Assembly (NCBI GenBank): GCA_003151335.1
Contig: PLXE01000083.1
Coordinates: 1 to 64,000 of the forward strand
From: Acidobacteriaceae bacterium
Lineage (GTDB): Bacteria > Acidobacteriota > Terriglobia > Terriglobales > Acidobacteriaceae
DNA length: 64,000 nucleotides
Direction: 5' to 3'
The position numbers and the translations under genes are program-made. Positions 25,230-31,479 of the stretch are shown here, one piece after another. Under the pieces are notes generated by a model that worked only from the letters and a program-made list of their open reading frames with translations, searched no databases and was not told where the DNA came from. The first letter of the stretch is position 1, and each line of letters starts with the position of its first letter.

Positions 25230-25258
25230 AATCTAAACAGTTTAGGTTTATTTGTCAA
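25230..25258 (-). promoter_or_regulatory. promoter-like site with operator palindrome
   Basis: TTGACA (25253-25258) and TAGATT (25230-25235) on the minus strand have 17 bp between them. The perfect palindrome CTAAAC-A-GTTTAG (25233-25245) overlaps the -10 box and the spacer, a common arrangement for repressor control. The proximity to the ATG conflicts with the start at 25229. Confidence 0.45.
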
Positions 25259-25482
25259 TAAGAAAACTGACCGCCGTGCCCTTTCCGAGACTTCTTGTGT
25301 CGCCGATTAGGGGAACTTGCCGGCTCCCGATGACCACGGCGACTGTGCCCAATTTTGTGCCCAGTGGCTGTTTAGTTACGCTTGTATCTCGAAGGGCAGC
25401 GGAGCGGGAAACCCGCATAAATACTAGGGAATCTTACTGCGTACAAGCCGCGCTAAACCGTTGATTTATCGTGCGGCGAGTC

Positions 25483-25527
25483 CTCCGGAGCAATAGGTCG
25501 GGAGTTCGAATCTCTCCGGGCGCGCCA
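25483..25527 (+). tRNA. 3' half of a tRNA-Arg (CCG-like); attachment-site scar
   Basis: The sequence reads anticodon loop CTCCGGA, 3' anticodon strand GCAAT, variable loop AGGTC, T-arm GGGAG-TTCGAAT-CTCTC, 3' acceptor strand CGGGCGC, discriminator G and encoded CCA. The upstream bases do not pair with the anticodon strand, and no 5' acceptor strand (GCGCCCG) or D-arm is found. Only the half from the anticodon loop onward survives, which is the piece duplicated when an element integrates into a tRNA gene. It cannot be a working tRNA. Confidence 0.75.
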
Positions 25528-25762
25528 GAGTTCTTCTTGCCGTCAGCAAGTTGCAGGGTTGCAACCGGCGGCAATCTCCTCAGTTTTGGCGCCTGGCGAA
25601 CGGCCGCAAGGGTCTTGGGCTCTTCCTGCAACTTACGTAAGCGCTCCAGCTCGTTCTGCACGGCGTTGGTACCGGCGGCCACAAGCTCTCTGGCTTTGGC
25701 AAGCACTTGCTCGGCTGAAGGGCCTAATCCCCAATCGATTGATAACAAACCAAATCCATTTC

Positions 25763-25790
25763 TTGACATTGCATATTGCAATATTATAAT
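25763..25790 (+). promoter_or_regulatory. consensus sigma-70 promoter with palindrome in the spacer
   Basis: TTGACA (25763-25768) and TATAAT (25785-25790), both perfect consensus, have a 16-bp spacer containing the perfect palindrome ATATTGCAATAT (25773-25784). A second arm pair GCAAT...ATTGC overlaps the -10. The XRE gene starts 13 bases after the -10, implying a nearly leaderless mRNA. Autorepression by the XRE product is the simplest reading. Confidence 0.75.
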
Positions 25791-25803
25791 TGCTAATCGT
25801 AAT

Positions 25804-26328
25804 ATGAAGCTCGGCGAGAAACTTCGGTATCTGCGTTTGGTGGAGGCCACCCTGCGCGGACTGGACCGCGAGATGACGCAGCAGGACCTGGCCATCGCGC
25901 TTAAGAAAGAAGTGGGCAGCGGGTTGAGCCAGTCCTATCTCTCGCAGATCGAAAGTGGAGCGCGGCCGCACCTGACCAACGCCTCCCGCATGTTGCTGGC
26001 GCGTTTCTTCAAAGTGCATCCCGGATACCTGGTCGACGATCCCGAGGGCTATCAAACCGAGCTGACCAGTGATTTGCGCGCCATGGAAGACCGGCTCGAT
26101 CTTTGGCTGATCAGTGGCGCCGAACAGTTTTCGACTGATCCCGAGTTGAGCCAGGCGCTGGTCGAAGTGGCCAAGTATAAGGACTCGCGCAAATGCCTGG
26201 TGCTGTTGGGCGCGATCCTGGAGGCGCCGGAGCTGGTGGAGCGATTGACGGAAGTTCTGAAGCCGAATCTGAGCGAGTCCGCGCATCACGGCGCACGGAA
26301 GAAGAGATTGGCGGGAGGGAAGCTATGA
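25804..26328 (+). CDS. XRE-family transcriptional regulator
   Basis: 174 aa. ATG 25804 is chosen: an upstream frame start at 25471 would translate through the tRNA remnant and the promoter. The helix-turn-helix is visible in KLGEKLRYLRLVEATLRG..., MTQQDLAIALKKEVGSGLSQ, SYLSQIESGARPHLTNASRM LLARFF. The C-terminal 100 residues (SDLRAMEDRLDLWLISGAEQ FSTD..., KDSRKCLVLLGAILEAPELV) form a helical effector-like domain. Its stop overlaps the start of the NfeD gene (ATGA), so it heads the NfeD-flotillin transcript and probably controls it. Confidence 0.85.
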   Translation: MKLGEKLRYLRLVEATLRGLDREMTQQDLAIALKKEVGSGLSQSYLSQIESGARPHLTNASRMLLARFFKVHPGYLVDDPEGYQTELTSDLRAMEDRLDLWLISGAEQFSTDPELSQALVEVAKYKDSRKCLVLLGAILEAPELVERLTEVLKPNLSESAHHGARKKRLAGGKL

Positions 26329-26903
26329 CCTGGGCGATGTTTTATCTGGTGTGCTTTCTGGTGGGAGTGACGCTCAGCGTGCTGTCGTTCCTCAGCGGAA
26401 GCTTTCACTTGCCCCACCTCCTCCATCTTCACCTGCCCCACGGAGGCGTGCACGCCGGCGTTGGCGGCGATATGCCGTTCCTGAACTTCGGCACAATTGC
26501 GGCATTTCTGGCGTGGTTTGGGGGAGCAGGGTACCTGCTGACGCGCTACTCATCGCTGGTAGTCGCAGGAGTGCTGACGCTGGCGATCGTCGCCGGACTG
26601 GTGGGCGCGCTGATCGTCTTCTGGTTTGTAGTCAAGCTGCTGCTCAAGCACGATCGTGAACTCGATCCAGCCGACTACGAGCGAGTGGGAGTGGTGGCCC
26701 GCATTAGCAGCCCAATTCGCGAGGGTGGTACCGGGGAGATCATTTTTTCGCAAGAAGGCACGCGGCACACCTGCGGTGCGCGTAACGAAAACCGGGATGC
26801 CCTGCCGCGCGGGACCGAGGTGATCGTCACCCGCTATGAACACGGCATCGCCTATGTACGGCGCTGGGAAGAATTGGCAGAGAAAGAAGTAGCCAGCAGT
26901 TAA
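26325..26903 (+). CDS. NfeD-like membrane protein
   Basis: 192 aa from ATG 26325 inside the ATGA overlap with the XRE stop. Three hydrophobic segments are visible (about 2-24, 48-70 and 75-102), separated by a His-rich stretch (FHLPHLLHLHLPHGGVHAG). The C-terminal soluble domain (VGVVARISSPIREGGTGEII FSQEGTRHTCGARNE...PRGTEVIVTRYEHGIAYVRR) is the OB-fold typical of NfeD partners. NfeD proteins pair with flotillin/stomatin (SPFH) proteins, and the flotillin gene follows 17 bp downstream. The serine-protease part of long NfeD proteins is absent, so this is the short form. Confidence 0.85.
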   Translation: MTWAMFYLVCFLVGVTLSVLSFLSGSFHLPHLLHLHLPHGGVHAGVGGDMPFLNFGTIAAFLAWFGGAGYLLTRYSSLVVAGVLTLAIVAGLVGALIVFWFVVKLLLKHDRELDPADYERVGVVARISSPIREGGTGEIIFSQEGTRHTCGARNENRDALPRGTEVIVTRYEHGIAYVRRWEELAEKEVASS

Positions 26904-26920
26904 TTGTTCAAGGAGGCGGT

Positions 26921-28393
26921 ATGGGTTTTCACGTTCCAACAGAAGCGTTAATTGTCGCCTGGACCGCGGTAGCGGCGGTAGTGCTGATCATCGCAGTCTT
27001 TGCCCGGCTTTACCGCAAAGCCGGGCCCAACGAGGTCCTGGTGGTGTATGGCTTTCGCGGCACTCGAGTCGTGAAGGGACACGGCACGGTCATCTTCCCC
27101 ATGGTTGAGACCTTCCGTGAGCTCTCGCTGGAGTTGATGTCGTTCGACGTGGCGCCGCAACAGGACCTCTACACCAAGCAGGGCGTTGCCGTCACGGTGG
27201 AAGCCGTCGCCCAGATAAAAGTGAAGTCCGATCCGGAGTCGGTTTTGACCGCCTCGGAGCAGTTCCTGACCAAACCGCCGCAAGACCGGGAAGCCCTGAT
27301 CCGACTGGTGATGGAAGGACACTTGCGCGGCATCATCGGACAGCTCACGGTGGAAGAGATTGTGAAGCAGCCCGAGATGGTCGCCGACCGGATGCGTTCC
27401 ACCTGCGCCGACGACATGAACAAAATGGGGCTGGAGGTGATTTCGTTCACCATCAAAGAGGTGCGCGACAAGAATGAGTACATCGCCAACATGGGGCGGC
27501 CGGATGTGGCCCGCATCAAGCGCGATGCCGACGTGGCCACCGCCGAAGCGGAACGCGACACGGCCATCCGGCGCGCCATTGCGCTGCGCGAGTCGGCGAT
27601 CGCCAAAGCGCAAGCTGACCAGGAGCGCGTCGCCGCCGAAACTGCGTCCCTGGCGCGACAGGCCGAGGCGCAGCGCGATCTGGAAGTGAAGAGGGCAACC
27701 TACACCGAAATGGTCAAGCGCCAGCAGGCACAGGCTGACAAGGCGTACGAGATCCAGACCAACGTTATGCAGCAGCAGGTCACCACGGAAGCGGTGAAGG
27801 TGCAGCAAGTCGAGAAGGAACAACAGGTGAAGGTGCAAGAGGCCGAAATTCTGCGCCGCGAGAAGGAATTGATCGCCACCGTGTTAAAGGGCGCCGAAAT
27901 TGAGCGCCAGCGAATCGAGACCTTGGCCGAAGCCGAACGGCAGCGGCTGACGGTGGAAGCCGAAGGCCATGCCAGCGCGATTCGCGCCCAGGGCGAGGCG
28001 GAAGCCGAAATCATCTTCAAGAAGGGTGACGCTGAAGCCCGGGCGATGAACGTGAAAGCCGCCGCCTACCAGGAGTACAACCAGGCCGCGGTTTACGACA
28101 AACTCATCACCGGCTTGCCCGAAGTCGTGAAGGCGCTGGCCAGCCCGTTGGCCAATGTCGATCGCATCACGATTGTCTCCACCGGCGACGGCAACTCGGC
28201 GGGGATGCACAAGATTACGGGCGACCTCACGCAGATGGCAGCGCAAGTACCGGCGCTGTTCGAGGCGCTCTCCGGGATGAAGATGTCGGACCTGCTAGGG
28301 AAGATCAGGACCATTGGGGACAAGTCGCCTGAGCTGCCGCCAAGCGATGGCGGAGGCGATGGCAAGTCCAAGGCAACAGGAGCAGGGAAGTGA
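26921..28393 (+). CDS. floT: flotillin-family (SPFH) protein
   Basis: 490 aa with a strong AAGGAGG seven bases before the ATG. An N-terminal membrane hairpin (ALIVAWTAVAAVVLIIAVFA) precedes the SPFH/Band 7 domain (EVLVVYGFRGTRVVKGHGTV, LELMSFDVAPQQDLYTKQGV AVTVEAVAQIKVKSD). A long Ala/Glu/Gln-rich coiled coil follows (about 200-400; repeated EAE, AEAQ motifs), then the flotillin C-terminus (YDKLITGLPEVVKALASPLA NVDRITIVSTGD). Flotillins scaffold ordered membrane domains and oligomerise at the inner membrane. Together with NfeD upstream and PspA downstream it forms a membrane-homeostasis set. The symbol follows the Bacillus naming by family, not by orthology test. Confidence 0.9.
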   Translation: MGFHVPTEALIVAWTAVAAVVLIIAVFARLYRKAGPNEVLVVYGFRGTRVVKGHGTVIFPMVETFRELSLELMSFDVAPQQDLYTKQGVAVTVEAVAQIKVKSDPESVLTASEQFLTKPPQDREALIRLVMEGHLRGIIGQLTVEEIVKQPEMVADRMRSTCADDMNKMGLEVISFTIKEVRDKNEYIANMGRPDVARIKRDADVATAEAERDTAIRRAIALRESAIAKAQADQERVAAETASLARQAEAQRDLEVKRATYTEMVKRQQAQADKAYEIQTNVMQQQVTTEAVKVQQVEKEQQVKVQEAEILRREKELIATVLKGAEIERQRIETLAEAERQRLTVEAEGHASAIRAQGEAEAEIIFKKGDAEARAMNVKAAAYQEYNQAAVYDKLITGLPEVVKALASPLANVDRITIVSTGDGNSAGMHKITGDLTQMAAQVPALFEALSGMKMSDLLGKIRTIGDKSPELPPSDGGGDGKSKATGAGK

Positions 28394-28401
28394 AGTGACG
28401 C

Positions 28402-28446
28402 GGGTTCCCGCCCTGTCGCAAAACCGGCGACCAGGGTGGGGAACCC
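28402..28446. repeat. long hairpin after the flotillin gene
   Basis: GGGTTCCCGCCCTG pairs with CAGGGTGGGGAACCC, with one bulge and a 16-nt loop, eight bases after the flotillin stop. It has no T-tract. It may protect the 3' end or partly terminate transcription before pspA. Confidence 0.55.
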
Positions 28447-28458
28447 AAGCATCTGGGA

Positions 28459-28559
28459 TTGTCATTACGAGCGAAGCGAGGAATCTGCTGTTGTTTTGTG
28501 CTGCGAAGGACCTGGGGAAACAGCAGATCCCTCACGGCTAAAGCCGTTCGTGATGACAA
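28459..28559. repeat. MITE-like palindromic intergenic element
   Basis: A 101-bp unit with ends TTGTCATTACGA and TCGTGATGACAA (11 of 12 paired) and inner arms AATCTGCTGTT / AACAGCAGAT. GAGCGAAGCGAGGAATCTGC and CTCACGGCTAAAGCCGTTCG are the kind of sequence seen in bacterial intergenic repeat families. No coding capacity. Confidence 0.7.
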
Positions 28560-28668
28560 CTCAAAGATTACGAGAATGGACGTTACGTATGCGGCGCTCT
28601 CTCTAGGACCTTCTTGAAAACTATCGTGCGCGCTGAACGCACATCATGACATTCAGCAAGGAGCTGTT

Positions 28669-29328
28669 ATGGCATTACTCGATCGCGTAGCAACCCTGGT
28701 GCGGGCCAACCTGAACGATCTCGTCGATCGGGCGGAGAACCCCGAAAAGATGTTGAAGCAGGTCATCCTCGACATCGAAAACCAATTCGTACAGGTGAAG
28801 ACGCAGGCGGCCATCGCGCTCGCCGACCTTCATCTGTTGCAGAAAAGGAAGAAAGAAAACGCCGAAAAGCACGCGGAATGGATGCGCAAGGCTGAGCTGG
28901 CCGTGGAAAAGAAGGATGACGAACTGGCCCGCGCGGCTTTGGAGCGAGCCATGAGCTTTCAACAACTCACGGAAAGTTTCGATGAGCAGATTGCGGACCA
29001 GGAAGCGCAGGTCGAATTGCTGAAGTCAGCGCTGAAGAAGCTGGAAGTCAAGCTGGCGGAGGCGCGCGGCAAAGCGGAACTGCTGATCGCGCAGCATCGC
29101 CGCTCGCGGGCGATGAATCGGGCGGCCGATGCCCGGCAGACTCCGGGCGGGGAGAATCGCACCTTCGAGCGCATGCGCTCCAAGATCGCCGGCGAGGAAG
29201 CTCTGGGCAAAGCCAAGAGTGAACTGTTGGGCGACGACATTGATGGACGGTTTCACACGCTGGAACGCGAGCAGAAAATCGATGCGCTTTTGCAAGAGAT
29301 CAAGGCAAGAAAACGTCTGAGCGCCTAG
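28669..29328 (+). CDS. pspA: PspA/IM30 family protein
   Basis: 219 aa, AAGGAG eight bases upstream. It starts MALLDRVATLVRANLNDLVD followed by RAENPEKMLKQVILDIE, the PspA amphipathic helix and first conserved block (ENPEKML...). The rest is almost wholly helical coiled coil (KAELAVEKKDDELARAALER, EAQVELLKSALKKLEVKLAE A) with the late FERMRSKIAGEEALGKAKSE LLGDDID motif. PspA/Vipp1 proteins are ESCRT-III-like and bind damaged membranes. Separated from the flotillin gene by 275 bp of hairpins and a repeat, it may have its own promoter. Confidence 0.9.
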   Translation: MALLDRVATLVRANLNDLVDRAENPEKMLKQVILDIENQFVQVKTQAAIALADLHLLQKRKKENAEKHAEWMRKAELAVEKKDDELARAALERAMSFQQLTESFDEQIADQEAQVELLKSALKKLEVKLAEARGKAELLIAQHRRSRAMNRAADARQTPGGENRTFERMRSKIAGEEALGKAKSELLGDDIDGRFHTLEREQKIDALLQEIKARKRLSA

Positions 29329-29369
29329 CCTCGGAATAGCGTCTCGCCGCGGCTGGCAATCAGGACACC

Positions 29370-30203
29370 TTACCTCAGCTTCTCGCGGAGCAGATCGTCA
29401 ACGTCCCCAATCTTGTCGGACAGCAGATTCAGTTTGTCCGCCAAGCCTTGGATCTCGGACTCAGCGCGGCGATTCACGTCGTAGTCCAGCTCGCCGCGCA
29501 GCCGGTCCTTGGTGTCCTGGCGATTTTGGCTCATCATGATGACCGGCGCCTGGATGGCCGCCAGCATGGAGAGGAACAGGTTCAGCAGAATAAACGGATA
29601 CGGGTCCCACGCCTGGCCCCGCAGCGCCACGTTCAGCCCTGAGTAGGTCGCGATCGCAATACCGAACAGAATGATGAATGTCCAGGACCCACCGAATTGG
29701 GCGACTGAGTCGGCGATGCGCTCTCCCAGAGTCGATTTCTCCTCAATCACCTCATTGGGATTGCGGCTGGCCCGCACTCGCACCAATTGCTGGGAAGCAT
29801 GGAACTGGCGGCCGAGCACCGTCAACATATCCATACCGGCCATGGGCTTGCGTTGCAGCAGAATGGCAATGTCGTTGCGGTCCACCTCAAGACAGGTGGT
29901 CTCTTCCATGGCGATGGCGTTGGTCTGGTGGGGCGTCTGCTCCAGCATGGAGGCGAAGCCGAAGAAATCGCCGTGACCGGGCTGATCAACCACGACCTCC
30001 TGATGTTCCTCGTCCACGGTGGTGACGCGGACGCTTCCCGACATCATGACGTAGGCCTGATTGCCCGGATCGCCGATCTTGTAGATGCGCTGCCGCGGGG
30101 CGAATCGCCTGAGCTCGACCTGGGCGGCCAGGACCGCAGCTTCCTCATCGTCGAGCAACGCGAATAGTGGAACGTGTCTCAATTCTTGTGGGTCGCAGGC
30201 CAT
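29370..30203 (-). CDS. cyclic-nucleotide-binding / DUF1003 membrane protein
   Basis: 277 aa; GAGGTGA precedes ATG 30203. Residues ~10-130 form a CAP-type cyclic-nucleotide-binding fold (FALLDDEEAAVLAAQVELRR FAPRQRIYKIGDPGNQAYVM MSGSVRV..., GHGDFFGFASMLEQTPHQTN AIAMEETTCLEVDRND). Residues ~160-260 are DUF1003 with two membrane helices (FGGSWTFIILFGIAIATYSG, FILLNLFLSMLAAIQAPVIM MSQNRQ) and a C-terminal coiled coil. A cNMP-gated membrane protein fits with the cyclase at 16361, although the two are 11 kb apart. It converges on the pspA gene. Confidence 0.85.
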   Translation of the reverse strand: MACDPQELRHVPLFALLDDEEAAVLAAQVELRRFAPRQRIYKIGDPGNQAYVMMSGSVRVTTVDEEHQEVVVDQPGHGDFFGFASMLEQTPHQTNAIAMEETTCLEVDRNDIAILLQRKPMAGMDMLTVLGRQFHASQQLVRVRASRNPNEVIEEKSTLGERIADSVAQFGGSWTFIILFGIAIATYSGLNVALRGQAWDPYPFILLNLFLSMLAAIQAPVIMMSQNRQDTKDRLRGELDYDVNRRAESEIQGLADKLNLLSDKIGDVDDLLREKLR

Positions 30204-30454
30204 CAGTCACCTCGGTGGTAGTCTATGGATCGCGCCCATTCCGTCTTGAGCGCCTGATCAATCTGCGAGAGACAATAGCAGAGGGCACGGGAGATGGGTA
30301 CTGGGGCTCCGCACATCGGCATCTCACAACGCCCTGGCGCATTTCGCTTACAATGAACCGTTGCGCAAGTAAGTATTCGGCATGCAACAGCCGGAGGCCG
30401 GGGCGGCTCTAGTCCATTGCGCGGCGCCCTGCGTCGCATCGCTCGAGGTGAACC

Positions 30455-30742
30455 ATGCAGAGTTGGAAGAAGGCAATCGTATTTGGCTCCATCGGCGTCG
30501 GCGCCGTGCTGGTCATCACCCGCCGCCGTCCTCTCGGAATGGCTTTTGCCGCCGCCGGTCTGGCGGTCCTGGCCTCAGAGTATCCCGAGAAATTCGAAGC
30601 GGTGTGGGAAAGCGCCCCGGAGTACCTGCAAAAGGGCCTGCAGATTTTCGCCGCGCTGGAAAAAATGGGAGAAGGCTTTGCCGAGGAGGCCGAACGGCGC
30701 AGCGTCAGCGCCTGGCGCGATCTGCGCGCCCACAGCTCGTGA
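30455..30742 (+). CDS. small conserved membrane protein, unknown
   Basis: 95 aa, GAGGTGA seven bases before the ATG. Two adjacent hydrophobic segments (AIVFGSIGVGAVLVI and PLGMAFAAAGLAVLA) are separated by TRRR. They are followed by an amphipathic part (SEYPEKFEAVWESAPEYLQK GLQIFAALEKMGEGFAEEAE RR). It looks like a helical-hairpin membrane protein with a cytoplasmic tail. No known domain is recognised. It is divergent from the cNMP/DUF1003 gene and converges on the DUF59 gene with 16 bp between stops. Confidence 0.65.
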   Translation: MQSWKKAIVFGSIGVGAVLVITRRRPLGMAFAAAGLAVLASEYPEKFEAVWESAPEYLQKGLQIFAALEKMGEGFAEEAERRSVSAWRDLRAHSS

Positions 30743-30758
30743 GGGTCGTCCTAAAACT

Positions 30759-31091
30759 TCACTCAATTCCCAATTGCTTGCGCGCCTCGGGACTGAGCCG
30801 CTCGGGCGTCCACTGCGGATACCACACGATGTTGACCGTGGCGTTGCCCACGCCCGGCATTCGCAGCAGGCGCTGCTGCACCTGATTGCTGATGTCCTGG
30901 GAAGACGGGCAGCCGGGCGTAGTCAGCGTCATTTCCACTTCGATATCTTCAGCTTGGCCCTGGAGGTTGGGAACGTCCGTCGGCTTCATCCGCACTTCAT
31001 AGATCAGGCCGAGATCAACGATGTTCACTGGGATCTCGGGGTCGTAACACTCTTTGAGCGCTGTGATGACATCTTCCTGGGTCAGTGCCAT
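30759..31091 (-). CDS. DUF59 / MIP18-type Fe-S assembly factor (SufT-like)
   Basis: 110 aa from ATG 31091; in-frame sequence further upstream belongs to a palindromic repeat and is not protein-like. MALTQEDVITALKECYDPEI then PVNIVDLGLIYEVRMKP is the DUF59 signature (DPEIPVNIVDLGLIY). TPGCPSSQDISNQVQQRLLR contains the conserved TxxGCP Cys, followed by VNIVWYPQWTPERLSPEARK QLGI, the usual ending. These proteins help deliver or repair Fe-S clusters. No suf genes are adjacent. Confidence 0.9.
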   Translation of the reverse strand: MALTQEDVITALKECYDPEIPVNIVDLGLIYEVRMKPTDVPNLQGQAEDIEVEMTLTTPGCPSSQDISNQVQQRLLRMPGVGNATVNIVWYPQWTPERLSPEARKQLGIE

Positions 31092-31242
31092 GCGAACCTC
31101 TGGCTCTAGTCTAACGGGAAGTGGCGGGGTCCGTCTTGCGGCTCGCCGCCGTGAAAACAGGTGTGGGGCTGGCAAGCTTTGAAGGGGCACGGCTGCACAG
31201 GCTGCGGAAAAACTCTCTACAAAACCCATGGCGTGCATTGCT

Positions 31243-31429
31243 TTGGTGGCAGCCCCCGCATTTATGCGGGGGAAGGAGCGCTTCAGCGCTCCGGAAAAAG
31301 TGCGGCTTTGATCACGCGCTTTAGCGGCGGGGCAGCGGGAAATCCCGGGGCTAAAGCCCATTTCAAAATCGACTCCTTTTCCGCTGGACTAAAGTCCAGA
31401 TCCCCCTGCTAAAGCAGGGGGCTTCCACC
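31243..31429. repeat. multi-hairpin MITE-like element, copy 1
   Basis: The 187-bp element has ends TGGTGGCAGCCCCC and GGGGGCTTCCACCA (13 of 14 paired). Inside are short perfect hairpins: CCCCGCATTTATGCGGGG, GAGCGCTTCAGCGCTC, GGGCTAAAGCCC, TGGACTAAAGTCCA and CCCCCTGCTAAAGCAGGGGG. Copy 2 is at 51947-52120; similarity extends about 40 bp further left (GGCTGCGGAAAA, CGTGCATTGC). The rest of the 31092-31479 intergenic region holds no gene. Confidence 0.85.
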
Positions 31430-31479
31430 AAGGCGCCGCACTACGCATACAAACCGGATCCATCTATTGTGGTACCGCT

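Noticed and set aside
25471-25803. N-terminal extension of the XRE regulator
   Set aside because: It would translate the tRNA remnant and a consensus promoter; the helix-turn-helix protein starts naturally at 25804.
25434-25895. Minus-strand frame with GEIRTPDLLLRRTRR
   Set aside because: This peptide is the well-known artefact of reading through the complement of a tRNA gene; it helped reveal the tRNA half instead.
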